The notes: generated from the sequence alone by a model not told the origin. Shown: positions 8,652 through 17,440, numbered from the stretch's first letter. The stretch is 64,000 bases of DNA from Actinoallomurus bryophytorum (GCF_006716425.1 NZ_VFOZ01000001.1:5890001-5954000), one strand, 5' to 3'. A program made the numbers and translations.

Positions 8652-10109
8652 ATGACCGATGCGCCGATCCGTACCCATGTCGTCGTCGTCGGCGGAGGGA
8701 TCACCGGGCTGACCGCCGCCTACCAGGCCGCGAAGAACGGCGCCCGCGTCACGCTTCTCGAGGGCGCCGCGGACGTCGGCGGCAAACTGCGGGTGAGCGA
8801 GATCGCCGGGCTGCCGGTGGACGAGGGCGCCGAGGCGATGCTCGCGCGCCGCCCCGAGGGTCTTGAGCTCGTACGCGAGCTGGGCCTCGGCGACCGCATG
8901 GTCTACCCGGGCACGACCTCCGCCGCGATCTGGAGCCGCGGTGCCCTCCACGACATGCCCTCGGGCCACATCATGGGCGTGCCCGCCGACCTGGGCGCGC
9001 TCGCGCGCTCACGCGTGCTGTCGGCCGCCGGGCTCGCCCGGGTGCCCCTCGACCTGGTGCGTCCGGCGACCCCGCGCGGCGAGGACGTGTCCGTGGCCGG
9101 TCTGATCGGCGCGCGGGTGGGGTCGGAGGTCGTGGACCGGCTCGTCGAGCCGCTGCTCGGCGGGGTCTACGCCGGGCGCGCGGACGACCTCTCCTTCGAG
9201 GCCACGATGCCCGGACTGGCCGGCGTCTCGCGTACCCGCCGCTCCCTGATCACCGCCGCCCGCACCGTACGCGAGGCGGCGCCCAAGGACGCCGGGCCGG
9301 TGTTCACCACCCTCACCGGCGGTCTCGGAGAGCTGGCGCACGCGCTCGCCGCGAGGCTGACGGAGTTCGACGCGACGGTGCGCACCGAGACGATGGTGCG
9401 CGAGTTGCGCCGTACTCCCGGAGGATGGCGGCTCACCCTCGGACCCACACGCGAGCCCGAGTACCTCGACGCCGACGCCGTCGTGCTCGCGGTGCCGGCG
9501 CGGGCCACGGGGCGGCTCCTGCGCGAGGTGGTGCCGGTGGCCTCCGCCGAGCTGGGCCGGATCGAGTACGCCAGCATGGCGATCGTCACCCTCGCCTACT
9601 CGGGCAGCGCCTTCCCGTCGGCGCCCGTCCGCAGTGGCTACCTCGTGCCCGCCGTCGAGTCGAGCGGGGTCAAGGCGGTCACGTTCAGCACGACCAAGTG
9701 GCCGCATCTCATCGACGGCGCGCCCGGCATGGTGGTGATCCGCTGCTCCATCGGCCGCTACGGCGAGGAGCAGCTCCTCCAGCGTCCCGACGACGAGCTG
9801 AAGGCCGTCGCGATGACCGAGCTGGCCCGCACGACCGGCGTCATCGAGCTGCCCGTCGACTCTCGTGTCACCCGCTGGGGCGGTGCGCTGCCGCAGTACT
9901 CCGTGGGACACCTGGAGCGGATCGCGCGGATCCGCGCCGCCGTCGCGGGCATACCCGGGCTGGCGGTCTGCGGCGCGGCCTACGACGGTGTGGGGATTCC
10001 GGCGTGCATCGCCTCGGCGCGTACGGCGGCGGCCCGTGTGCTGGACGGCCTGGAGAGTCGGGGACAATCGGAGGAGAGCGAGGAGCCGGCGAGTGAGCCG
10101 CACCGCTGA
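8652..10109 (+). CDS. cgoX: Coproporphyrinogen III oxidase (protoporphyrinogen oxidase family, HemY type)
   Basis: FAD enzyme that oxidises coproporphyrinogen III to coproporphyrin III in the Gram-positive haem route (older name hemY/hemG). The N-terminal dinucleotide fold VVVVGGGITGLTAAYQA is followed by the FAD motif LEGAADVGGKLRVSE; the C-terminal FAD-binding segment is VCGAAYDGVGIPACI. 485 residues. ATG 8652 is chosen because the fold starts 9 residues later; the upstream open frame is non-conserved. The gene is 33 bp from hemQ, so they are co-transcribed. In actinobacteria, product assignment to copro- rather than protoporphyrin rests on the presence of hemQ (family knowledge). Confidence 0.92.
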   Translation: MTDAPIRTHVVVVGGGITGLTAAYQAAKNGARVTLLEGAADVGGKLRVSEIAGLPVDEGAEAMLARRPEGLELVRELGLGDRMVYPGTTSAAIWSRGALHDMPSGHIMGVPADLGALARSRVLSAAGLARVPLDLVRPATPRGEDVSVAGLIGARVGSEVVDRLVEPLLGGVYAGRADDLSFEATMPGLAGVSRTRRSLITAARTVREAAPKDAGPVFTTLTGGLGELAHALAARLTEFDATVRTETMVRELRRTPGGWRLTLGPTREPEYLDADAVVLAVPARATGRLLREVVPVASAELGRIEYASMAIVTLAYSGSAFPSAPVRSGYLVPAVESSGVKAVTFSTTKWPHLIDGAPGMVVIRCSIGRYGEEQLLQRPDDELKAVAMTELARTTGVIELPVDSRVTRWGGALPQYSVGHLERIARIRAAVAGIPGLAVCGAAYDGVGIPACIASARTAAARVLDGLESRGQSEESEEPASEPHR

Positions 10110-10142
10110 TCCGCTGGGCGCGACGACAAGGGGACTACGACC

Positions 10143-10838
10143 GTGAGTGGCGACAAGCCGAAGGCACGCGACCTCAACCAGGTGATCCGCTACACCATGT
10201 GGTCGGTCTTCCGGGTGCGGACCCTCGCCGACGCCGACCGCGACGCCGTCGCCGACGAGGTCGAGGAGCTGCTCGAGCAGGCCGCGGCCAAGGACGTGGT
10301 CACCCGCGGCGCGTACGACGTCGCCGGGCTGCGGGCCGACGCCGACTACATGTTCTGGTGGCACGCGCCGAGCTCGGACGACCTCCAGGAGGTCTACAGC
10401 CGGTTCCGCCGCACCGCGCTGGGCCGCGCCTCCGAGCCGGTCTGGTCGGTGATGGCGCTGCACCGGCCCGCGGAGTTCAACAAGAGCCATGTCCCGGCCT
10501 TCCTGGCCGAGGAGAAGGCGCACGCCTACGTCTGCGTGTACCCCTTCGTCCGCTCCTACGAGTGGTACCTCCTGCCGGACGACGAGCGCCGTGCGCTGCT
10601 CGCCGAGCACGGAAAGCTGGCGCGGGAGTACCCCGACGTGCGTGCCAACACGGTGTCGTCGTTCGCGCTCGGCGACTATGAGTGGATCCTCGCCTTCGAG
10701 GGCGACGAACTCCATCGCATCGTCGACCTGATGCGCCATCTGCGGGGTTCTGAGACGCGACGGCACGTCCGCGAGGAGATTCCGTTCTACACGGGTTCCC
10801 GCAAGCCGGTCACCGAGCTCGTCGCCGCCCTTCCCTAG
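10143..10838 (+). CDS. hemQ: Coproheme decarboxylase (HemQ, chlorite-dismutase family)
   Basis: Peroxide-dependent decarboxylation of coproheme to haem b, the last step of the coproporphyrin route (also chdC). 231 residues, with conserved chlorite-dismutase-like segments [28 protein letters not shown] and [18 protein letters not shown]. The last carries the Tyr used as catalytic residue in actinobacterial homologues. GTG start with AAGGGGA about 9 nt upstream. The ferrochelatase is not in the window. Confidence 0.93.
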   Translation: MSGDKPKARDLNQVIRYTMWSVFRVRTLADADRDAVADEVEELLEQAAAKDVVTRGAYDVAGLRADADYMFWWHAPSSDDLQEVYSRFRRTALGRASEPVWSVMALHRPAEFNKSHVPAFLAEEKAHAYVCVYPFVRSYEWYLLPDDERRALLAEHGKLAREYPDVRANTVSSFALGDYEWILAFEGDELHRIVDLMRHLRGSETRRHVREEIPFYTGSRKPVTELVAALP

Positions 10839-10962
10839 TCAGGACCCCGCGCTCCCAGGTAAAGACTTGCCCATCGGCGTCGCGCCGTCCCCGTGGTCTG
10901 CACGATTATCCGAAAGGCGGCAGAGGCCGCCGCCATCTTCGGGAACCACGCGGGGGAGCAAG

Positions 10963-11532
10963 GTGAGCGGAGTACGGCAGGTGAGGGGCCGGCATGCCCG
11001 GGACGGGCTGCCGGATACGACGCGGACGCCGGCGGAGTCGCGGCGCAGCCACCTGGCGCTGGCCGGCGGGGCCGGTCTGGCCGTGACGATGGCGGCCGCG
11101 CTGATCGCGTTCGCCGCGCTGATCCCGTCCGGCTCCGGCGGGGCGCCGAAAGCGGCCGCGGTCAACGTCCTGGGCGGTCGGCCCGCTGCTCCCGTGGCGC
11201 CCGCCGCGGCCGCGCCGCCACGGCCCGCGCACGCGATGCGGGGCGGCGACCAGGCGGTGCTCGCCTACTTCGAGGACCGTGACCCACTGAGCGCCGCACA
11301 CGTCACCGAGGCCGTGTGGACCGGGCCGATGCTGCGCGTCTACACCGACCTTCCCGCCGGGGACGCCGACTCGAAGACGGCGGTCGGCCTGTGCGAGACC
11401 GCCGCGGCGTACCTCACGGCCCGCGACCGGATCCCGGAGGTGTTCGTCCACGCCGACCGCGACGCCGGCTACCCGGTGCTGGCCAACAAGATGGACGCAC
11501 GGGACGACTGCCGCCTCGCCCGGGTGCCCTGA
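10963..11532 (+). CDS. Membrane-anchored hypothetical protein
   Basis: Unrecognised, about 189 residues. GTG 10963 follows GGGGGAG at 5 nt spacing. Basic cytoplasmic N-terminus, one membrane helix (LALAGGAGLAVTMAAALIAFAALI), an Ala/Pro-rich linker, then an extracellular domain of about 100 residues with two cysteines (VGLCETAAAYL and DDCRLARVP) that could form a disulfide. The domain ends at the C-terminus without a second helix. Monocistronic, 130 bp after hemQ. Confidence 0.6.
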   Translation: MSGVRQVRGRHARDGLPDTTRTPAESRRSHLALAGGAGLAVTMAAALIAFAALIPSGSGGAPKAAAVNVLGGRPAAPVAPAAAAPPRPAHAMRGGDQAVLAYFEDRDPLSAAHVTEAVWTGPMLRVYTDLPAGDADSKTAVGLCETAAAYLTARDRIPEVFVHADRDAGYPVLANKMDARDDCRLARVP

Positions 11533-11548
11533 TCCTTCGCGGAGGCCC

Positions 11549-12178
11549 TCAGCGCGGCTCGTGCCGGTCGAGGTTCCAGTGGCGTACGACGCCGCACAGC
11601 CAGCCTTCGGTGTGCTGCGTCACCGTGAAGCGGCTGATGGTGCGCTGGCCACCCTCGTGATCGCCGTAGAGCAGGTCGACAGTGAAGGCGGTGCCGTCGT
11701 CGATCGCCTTGGCCAGGGCCGCCTGGTCGGTCCGTTCGCTGTCGCGGTACGCGCCGTGCCAGAACCCGATCCCGCCGGGAGGGACGTACAGGTCGCGGCC
11801 CTGCGCGCGGAAGTCCTCCACGGCGGGCGCCGGATCCGAGGACGTGAGGCGGTCCGCCGTGGAGAGCCAGCCCCGCAGAACGGCGATTCCCGACCCCAGG
11901 TTACGGAGCGGAATGGCCAGGTAGATGGCGTCGTCCGTCACCTCGGCGTGGGCACGGCCGCCTTCGGTCTGTCCCCAGTGCCCGTCGTTCCACATGATCT
12001 TTTCGGGCGGGTCCTCGAGCCGGGAGGCCATGAGCACCGGACGCAGGCCGTTCTGCAGGGCGCGTTCGGCGGCACGTGTCGCTCGGTTCGCGGATCGTAC
12101 GGATGCGAAGGTGGCGACCGCGAGGACGAGCGTGCCGCCACCGGTCGCGAGCGAGGAGACGGTCACCCAGTCGATCAC
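11549..12178 (-). CDS. Hypothetical protein with N-terminal membrane helix
   Basis: 209 residues, unrecognised function. GTG start, N-terminal hydrophobic segment VSSLATGGGTLVLAVATFAS followed by a short basic helix (ANRATRAAERALQNGLRP), then a beta-rich cytoplasmic or surface domain containing LRNLGSGIAVLRGW and PPGGIGFWHGAYRDSE. Similar one-helix proteins are frequent in actinomycetes. Convergent with the preceding hypothetical gene. Confidence 0.6.
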   Translation of the reverse strand: MIDWVTVSSLATGGGTLVLAVATFASVRSANRATRAAERALQNGLRPVLMASRLEDPPEKIMWNDGHWGQTEGGRAHAEVTDDAIYLAIPLRNLGSGIAVLRGWLSTADRLTSSDPAPAVEDFRAQGRDLYVPPGGIGFWHGAYRDSERTDQAALAKAIDDGTAFTVDLLYGDHEGGQRTISRFTVTQHTEGWLCGVVRHWNLDRHEPR

Positions 12179-12242
12179 GTTTGCGGAGCTTAGTCGCCTA
12201 TCAGGGGGACACCGTGCTCGGCCCCGCCTTGCCGGAAATGCC

Positions 12243-12269
12243 GCGTCGGCGGGCGTGGCCCGCCGACGC
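12243..12269. terminator. Terminator hairpin downstream of msrB
   Basis: Perfect 12-bp arms (GCGTCGGCGGGC / GCCCGCCGACGC) with a 3-nt loop. It lies 24 bp beyond the msrB stop codon on the minus strand, and is very stable even without a T run. Confidence 0.75.
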
Positions 12270-12292
12270 CTGCCGCGAGAGAGCGGCCCGGC

Positions 12293-12718
12293 CTACGCCC
12301 CGGCCTCGTCCGATGACCGAGTGTCCGGCTGGTGACGCAGGCTCACCGAGTTGATGCAGTATCGCTGGTCGGTCGGGGTGGGGTAGCCCTCACCCTCGAA
12401 CACGTGGCCGAGATGCGAGTCGCAGTTCGCGCAGCGCACCTCGATACGGACCATGCCGAGCGTTTCGTCCCGCAGGAGGGTCACCGCGTCGGACTCGGTC
12501 GGCTGGTAGAAGCTCGGCCAGCCGCAGTGTGAGTCGAACTTGGTGTCCGAGCGGAACAGCTCGGTGCCGCAGGCGCGGCAGCTGTAGACGCCGACGGTCT
12601 TGGTGGAGACGTACTCACCGGTCCAGGGGGCCTCGGTGCCGGCCTCGCGGAGTACGTGGTACTCCTCGGGCGACAGCTCGGCCTTCCACTCGTCGTTGGT
12701 CTTACGTATCACTGTCAC
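12293..12718 (-). CDS. msrB: Peptide-methionine (R)-S-oxide reductase
   Basis: Repairs methionine-R-sulfoxide in proteins. 141 residues, starting MTVIRKTNDEWKAELSPEEY. Two CxxC zinc pairs (CRAC, CANC), the substrate motif HCGWPSFYQP and the catalytic cysteine in RYCINSVSL are all present. The resolving-Cys position reads DETLGMVRIEVRC. Divergent from the end-joining polymerase gene with an 89-bp shared promoter region. Confidence 0.95.
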   Translation of the reverse strand: MTVIRKTNDEWKAELSPEEYHVLREAGTEAPWTGEYVSTKTVGVYSCRACGTELFRSDTKFDSHCGWPSFYQPTESDAVTLLRDETLGMVRIEVRCANCDSHLGHVFEGEGYPTPTDQRYCINSVSLRHQPDTRSSDEAGA

Positions 12719-12807
12719 ACCCTTGTCAACAGTCGTCGGCAGGTCCCCATTCCGCGACGCGGGCCGTCTCGGGTGGCCGGCCCGGCCCGGGGGAGTAGCG
12801 TGCGGTT

Positions 12808-13857
12808 ATGGCGTCCCCTTACGTGGAGATCCGGGTCGGAGATCGTCTCGTCAAGGTCACCAATCCGGACAAGGTCTACTTCCCCGCCCGGCAGGAGACC
12901 AAGCTGGATCTGGTCAACTACTACCTGTCCGTCGGCGACGGGATCCTGCGTGCGCTCCACGAGCGGCCCACGACGCTCGAACGCTGGCCGGGCGGGGTGT
13001 TCGAGGGGGCAAAGCTGTCCACCCGCGCGGACAACCGCGGTGACGCGTTCTTCCAGAAACGGATCCCGAAGAACACCCCGGACTGGATCCAGACGGCGCG
13101 GATCGCCTTTCCCAGCGGCCGGTCAGCGGACGAGCTGTGCCCGGTGGAGCTCGCGGACGTCGCGTGGGCGGCCAACCTCGGCACCGTCACCTTCCACCCC
13201 TGGCCCGTCCGCAGGTCCGACGTCGACCACCCGGACGAGCTGCGCATCGACCTGGACCCGCAGCCGGGCACCGACTTCGCCGACGCGAAGAAGGTCGCGC
13301 TCGGGCCGCTGCGCGAGATCCTCGGCGAGCTCGGCCACACCGGCTTCCCCAAGACCTCCGGCAACCGCGGCGTGCACGTCTACCTGCGCATCGAGCCGCG
13401 GTGGACCTTCACCGAGGTACGCCGGTCCGCGCTGGCCTTCGCCCGTGAGATCGAGCGGCGGATGCCGGACCTGGTCACCACGGCCTGGTGGAAGGAGGAG
13501 CGCGGGGAGAAGGTCTTCATCGACTTCAACCAGAACGCCCGCGACCGCACCATCGCCTCGGCCTACAGCGTGCGGCCGAAGCCGAACGCCCCCGTCTCCG
13601 CGCCGGTGACCTGGGACGAACTGGCCGACGTCGAGACCGACGACTTCACCATCGCGACGATGCCGGAGCGCTTCGCCAAGATCGGGGACCCGCACGCCAC
13701 GATCGACGACCAGGCGTTCGGCCTGGAGCCACTGCTCGAATGGGCCGACCGCGACGAGCGCGACCACGGCCTCGGCGACATGCCGTACCCCCCCAACTAC
13801 CCGAAGATGGAGGGCGAGCCCAAGCGCGTGCAGCCGAGCAAGGCGCGCAAGGACTGA
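12808..13857 (+). CDS. LigD-type primase-polymerase domain protein
   Basis: Stand-alone polymerase of the non-homologous end-joining family (archaeo-eukaryotic primase superfamily), 349 residues. It has VTNPDKVYFP near the N-terminus, the catalytic acid pair in LRIDLDPQPG, SGNRGVHVYLRI (primase His motif), and the third acid in GEKVFIDFNQNARDRTIASAYS. In Mycobacterium LigD this domain is fused to the ligase; here polymerase and ligase are separate and convergent. No Ku gene is in the window. Confidence 0.9.
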   Translation: MASPYVEIRVGDRLVKVTNPDKVYFPARQETKLDLVNYYLSVGDGILRALHERPTTLERWPGGVFEGAKLSTRADNRGDAFFQKRIPKNTPDWIQTARIAFPSGRSADELCPVELADVAWAANLGTVTFHPWPVRRSDVDHPDELRIDLDPQPGTDFADAKKVALGPLREILGELGHTGFPKTSGNRGVHVYLRIEPRWTFTEVRRSALAFAREIERRMPDLVTTAWWKEERGEKVFIDFNQNARDRTIASAYSVRPKPNAPVSAPVTWDELADVETDDFTIATMPERFAKIGDPHATIDDQAFGLEPLLEWADRDERDHGLGDMPYPPNYPKMEGEPKRVQPSKARKD

Positions 13858-13868
13858 GCCCGCACGGA

Positions 13869-13913
13869 CCACGGCCCCGGCATCCTCCCGCGCGGAGGGT
13901 CCCGGGGCCGTGG
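13869..13913. terminator. Strong bidirectional terminator hairpin
   Basis: Outer perfect 12-bp arms CCACGGCCCCGG / CCGGGGCCGTGG, with an inner CCTCC/GGAGG stem. It is placed 11 bp after the polymerase gene, between it and the convergent ligase gene. The rest of the gap up to 14131 shows no coding or other structure. Confidence 0.75.
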
Positions 13914-14131
13914 CGTTCGTGGCGCCGGCTATGACCAGGACACGCCCCCGGTCCGGCTACGGCTGTCGTGCCCCGATTCCTGGAACTCCACGTGACTCTC
14001 CTCTCGACGGCGCCGGCGTCCCCGGACCTCACGGCCCCCGTCGGGGCGCGGCGTCCGGGTCAGCCGATCACGCCGGAGTTATGGAGTACATCCCGGAATT
14101 CGGTGATGCCACCCCGATTGACCGTGGCGGG

Positions 14132-15190
14132 TCAGCCGAGGATGTCGTCCAGGTCGTACGCCACCGGAACCTCGAGCTGGTCATAGCCGCAGGACTCGGG
14201 GGTGCGGTCCGGCCTCCAGCGGCGGAACCTCGCCGTGTGGCGGAATCTGCGGCCCTCCATCTGGTCGTAGGCGACCTCGCAGACCAGTTCCGGCCGTACC
14301 GCGACCCACGACAGGTCCTTCTTGGCGTTCCAGCGGGTGACGGCGCCCGGCATGCGGTCGGCGGTGGCGTCCGTCTGCCGGGCCCACTCGGCCCAGGGGT
14401 GGCCCTCCAGCTCGGTCATCCGGTACGGCGCCAGCTCGTCGACCAGCTCGGCGCGGCGCTTCATCGGGAACGACGCCGAGACGCCTACGTGCTGCAGCCG
14501 GTCGCCGTCGTAGAGGCCGAGCAGGAGCGACCCGACGATCGGCCCGGACTTGTGCCAGCGGAACCCGGCCACCACGCAGTCCGCGGTGCGCTCCGGCTTG
14601 ACCTTGAACATCGCACGCTTGTCGGGCTCGTACGGCCCGGCCAGCGGCTTGGCGATCACGCCGTCCAGCCCGGCGCCCTCGAACTCCGAGAACCACCGCA
14701 GGCCCACGTCGTAGTCGTCGGTGGCCGGGGTCACGTGGACCGGCGCCTTCGCGTCGGCGAGGGCCGCGGTGAGCCGGGCCCGGCGTTCGCCGAAGGGCGT
14801 CTCCATCAGCGAGTCGTCGCCGAGCGCCAGGATGTCGAAGGCGACGAAGGCCGCCGGGGTCTGCTCGGCCAGGAGCTTGATGCGGGACGCCGCGGGGTGG
14901 ATCCGCTGCTGCAGCACCTCGAACTCCAGGACGTGCCCCTGCCGCACGATGATCTCGCCGTCGAGCACGCACCGCTCGGGCAGCTCGCGGGCGAATCCCT
15001 CGACCAGTTCGGGGAAGTAACGGCCGAGCGGCTTGCCGTTGCGCCCCCGGATGTCCACCTCGTCCCCGTCACGGAACACGACCGCGCGGAAGCCGTCCCA
15101 CTTCGGCTCGTACAGTAGGTCGCCGCGCGGCAACTCCTTGATCGCTTTGGCGAGCATCGGCGCGACCGGCGGGCTCACGGGGAGGTCCAT
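14132..15190 (-). CDS. ATP-dependent DNA ligase (LigC/LigD ligase-domain type)
   Basis: Seals DNA nicks using ATP. 352 residues: adenylation domain with nucleotidyl-lysine motif EPKWDGFRA (near residue 30), LDGEIIV, FVAFDILALG, DGVIAKPL and FKVKPERTADCVV (motif V), followed by an OB-fold domain ending in the RRFRHTARFRRWR segment. ATG 15190 is preceded by AAGGAAG. It is paired by convergence with the LigD-like polymerase, so probably an end-joining or backup repair ligase (inference). Confidence 0.92.
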   Translation of the reverse strand: MDLPVSPPVAPMLAKAIKELPRGDLLYEPKWDGFRAVVFRDGDEVDIRGRNGKPLGRYFPELVEGFARELPERCVLDGEIIVRQGHVLEFEVLQQRIHPAASRIKLLAEQTPAAFVAFDILALGDDSLMETPFGERRARLTAALADAKAPVHVTPATDDYDVGLRWFSEFEGAGLDGVIAKPLAGPYEPDKRAMFKVKPERTADCVVAGFRWHKSGPIVGSLLLGLYDGDRLQHVGVSASFPMKRRAELVDELAPYRMTELEGHPWAEWARQTDATADRMPGAVTRWNAKKDLSWVAVRPELVCEVAYDQMEGRRFRHTARFRRWRPDRTPESCGYDQLEVPVAYDLDDILG

Positions 15191-15195
15191 GGCCT

Positions 15196-15345
15196 CTACT
15201 TCCTTACGTAGCGGAGGAAGACGAAGCCGTCCTCCTCGAGAACGTGGCCGAGCCGCGAGGGCATCGGCGGCATCGCCGGGCCGTTGGGCACGCGGGCCGC
15301 GTTTCCGGCGGTGAGCTGCGGCCTCATCGTAAGGCAGGCCTCCTT
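15196..15345 (-). pseudogene. Truncated copy of the RibD-like reductase 3' end
   Basis: The minus-strand frame reads PQLTAGNAARV, NGPAMPPMP, RLGHVLEED and FVFLRYVR before a stop, about 37 of 43 residues identical to the C-terminus of the intact gene at 18458-19171. DNA similarity is high from about 15203 to 15340 and then ends abruptly, so the first 80 percent of the gene is missing. The copy lies 5 bp upstream of the ligase start codon. An ATG at 15327 with AAAGGAGG upstream could still yield a 43-residue peptide. Both copies point the same way and bracket 3.1 kb of other genes. Confidence 0.85.
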
Positions 15346-15378
15346 TACCGCGCTGGCCCGACGTGCCAGCCTGAGCGG

Positions 15379-16395
15379 GTGAGGGCGTCGATCAGATACT
15401 GCACCACGCCCGCCGGCCGGGTGGCCTACTCGACGACGGGCACGGGACCGCCGCTGCTCTGCGACTCCGGCTGGATCACCCATCTCCGCGGGCAGCTGGA
15501 CCTGTTCTCCTTCGGCGGTTTCGTCGAGGGCCTGGCAGAACGGTTCACCGTGATCCGCTACGACAAGCCCGGTTGCGGCCTGTCGGACCGGGACGGCATC
15601 GATCTTTCGTTCGACGGGCAGGTGGCCGCGGCGCTGGCCGTGGTCGACGCGGTGGGCGCCCGCCGGTTCCGCGTGTTCGGCGCCTCGCAGGGAGCTCAGC
15701 TCGCCACCACGATCGCGGCGAGGTATCCGGAGCGGGTCGAGGCGCTCGTGGCGTACGGGATGTGCGCCAGCGGCCACGACCTGGCGCCCGCCGAGGTCAG
15801 GAAGTCGGTCGTGGATCTGGTGCGGGCACACTGGGGCATGGGGCTGAAGGCGCTGGCCGGGGCGTTCGTGACCGATCCCACGGCCGACGACGTGGCGGCG
15901 TTCACCAGGTTCCAGCGTGCGAGCTCCTCGGCGGCGGTGGCCGCGCACCTGCTCGAGGTGTACTACGAGACCGACATCAGGGCGGTGCTTCCGGCGATCC
16001 GGACGCCGACCGCGATCCTGCACCGCGAGGCCGACAGGGGCACGAGGTTCGAGCTGGGGCGTGAGGTCGCCGCGGGGATTCCCGGGGCGGTGCTGATCCC
16101 GCTGCCGGGCTCCAGCCATTTGTTCTACCACGGTGACTGGGCAGCGGTCCTGCAGGCGATACTCGCGTTCCTGTGCCCGCCCGCGCGCATGGCGGAGCGG
16201 CTCACGGACCGTGAGTTCGAGGTGGCCGAACTCGTCACCGAAGGGCTGACCAACCAGGCCATCGCCGGCCGCCTGTCCGTTGGGCCGCGAACGATCGAGA
16301 CGCACGTGGAGAACATCCGGCGCAAGCTGCGGGTGCGTTCGCGCGCCCAGATCGCGGCGTGGGTGACCGAGCACCGGCTTCGCCGGCACCCCTGA
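15379..16395 (+). CDS. Alpha/beta hydrolase fused to LuxR-type DNA-binding domain
   Basis: 338 residues in two parts. Residues about 10-260 form an alpha/beta hydrolase: oxyanion region near CDSGWITHLRGQ, nucleophile elbow GASQGAQ, acid in HREADRGTRF and catalytic His in PGSSHLFYHG. Residues about 272-335 form a LuxR/GerE helix-turn-helix (LTDREFEVAELVTEGLTNQA, then TIETHVENIRRKLRVRSR). The likely role is a regulator sensing or hydrolysing a small ligand. GTG 15379 is chosen because the conserved part begins there. Its own target is unknown; the downstream hotdog and LLM genes are candidates. Confidence 0.83.
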   Translation: MRASIRYCTTPAGRVAYSTTGTGPPLLCDSGWITHLRGQLDLFSFGGFVEGLAERFTVIRYDKPGCGLSDRDGIDLSFDGQVAAALAVVDAVGARRFRVFGASQGAQLATTIAARYPERVEALVAYGMCASGHDLAPAEVRKSVVDLVRAHWGMGLKALAGAFVTDPTADDVAAFTRFQRASSSAAVAAHLLEVYYETDIRAVLPAIRTPTAILHREADRGTRFELGREVAAGIPGAVLIPLPGSSHLFYHGDWAAVLQAILAFLCPPARMAERLTDREFEVAELVTEGLTNQAIAGRLSVGPRTIETHVENIRRKLRVRSRAQIAAWVTEHRLRRHP

Positions 16396-16400
16396 CCGGC

Positions 16401-16526
16401 ATCCGGCGTCCGGCATACGGCGTCCGGCGTCCGGCGTCCGGCGTCCGGCGTCCGGCGTCCGGCGTCCGGCATCCGGCGTCCGGCATCCGGCATCCGGCGT
16501 CCGGCATCCGGCGTCCGGCATCCGTC
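16401..16526 (+). repeat. 7-bp minisatellite, 18 units
   Basis: Eighteen consecutive heptamers of the form GTCCGGC or ATCCGGC, with a few single-base variants (ATACGGC near the start, ATCCGTC at the end). It begins 5 bp after the stop codon of the hydrolase-LuxR gene and occupies most of the gap to the next gene. The unit number is probably variable between strains. The rest of the gap (16527-16627) has no recognisable feature except a possible promoter for the next gene. Confidence 0.95.
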
Positions 16527-16627
16527 GTTCGCCGGATGCCGCGCCTGCCGTCCGCGCGAACAGACCGCGACGGCGTGCGATGTACCCGTAATTCACCCGA
16601 TGGCCGGCCCCGGCCGGCGGCCCTAGC

Positions 16628-17440
16628 GTGAACGACATGCCAAACGCATCACGACCGTCCCCTCCGGCCGCCGGCGGGCGACCGCCGCAGGGGGCGACGA
16701 CTGCCCTGTCCGTCCCGTACCGCTTCCGCGGCCCGGCGGACAGCGCCAACGGCGGTTATATGTGCGGGCTCGTCGCCGGGTGCCTCGACGGCCCGGTGAG
16801 GGTCACGCTGCGCCGGCCGCCGCCGCTGGCCACACCGATGACCGTCGAACCCGCCGGCGAGGGTTCGGTACACGTCCTCCATGGCGGCGCGCTCGTGGCC
16901 GAGGCCGCCTCCGTGCCGGACGGCCCGGCGCCGCGCATACCCGGCACCGTCTCGATGGCCGAGGCCCGCGCGGCAGAGGGCCGCGCGCGGTACTTCCAAG
17001 ATCCTGCGTATCCGGCCTGCTTCGTCTGCGGTACGGACCGGCGGCCGGGCGACGGCCTGCGAATCCTCCCCGGGCCCGTGACCGGCGGTGTCTTGTGGGC
17101 GGCACCCTGGACACCGGACGCCTCGACCGGGGACGGCAGCGGGAGCGTACGCCCGGAGATCGCCTGGGCGGCACTGGACTGTCCCAGCGGGATCGCCGCC
17201 GCCGAGGCCGACGACATCGGCCCGGACACCGCCATCCTGCTCGGCCGGATGACCGCAGGCCCCGCGGCGCTGCCCACGGTCGGCGACGAGTGCCAGGTGA
17301 TCGGCTGGCCGATCGGCCGCGACGGCCGCAAGCTCACGGCCGGGTCGGCGCTGCTGGGATCGGACGGCGAGGTACTCGCGGTGGCCGAGACCGTGTGGAT
17401 CACCGTCCCGCGCCCGGTCACGGGGGAGGGGGCGTCGTGA
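16628..17440 (+). CDS. Hotdog-fold-like (thioesterase-like) protein
   Basis: 270 residues, soluble. The N-terminal half contains FRGPADSANGGYMCGLVAG and the second half begins with PACFVCGTDRRPGDGLRILPG; both patterns recall double-hotdog acyl-CoA thioesterase or PaaI-like proteins. No catalytic residue can be assigned with certainty. Its stop codon overlaps the GTG of the LLM oxidoreductase (GTGA), so the two are translationally coupled and probably act in one pathway. Confidence 0.55.
   Translation: MNDMPNASRPSPPAAGGRPPQGATTALSVPYRFRGPADSANGGYMCGLVAGCLDGPVRVTLRRPPPLATPMTVEPAGEGSVHVLHGGALVAEAASVPDGPAPRIPGTVSMAEARAAEGRARYFQDPAYPACFVCGTDRRPGDGLRILPGPVTGGVLWAAPWTPDASTGDGSGSVRPEIAWAALDCPSGIAAAEADDIGPDTAILLGRMTAGPAALPTVGDECQVIGWPIGRDGRKLTAGSALLGSDGEVLAVAETVWITVPRPVTGEGAS

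Noticed and set aside
16125-16507. Protein with repeated Pro-Asp-Ala-Gly-Arg-Arg units on the minus strand
   Set aside because: It is merely the translation of the 7-bp repeat and antisense of the hydrolase-LuxR gene; no ribosome site or conserved content.
16401-16526. CRISPR array
   Set aside because: The 7-bp units are contiguous with no spacers, and no cas gene is near. It is a minisatellite.
16762-17436. N-terminal extension of the LLM oxidoreductase
   Set aside because: It lies out of frame inside the hotdog-like gene, and the overlap GTGA at 17437 gives a normal start.
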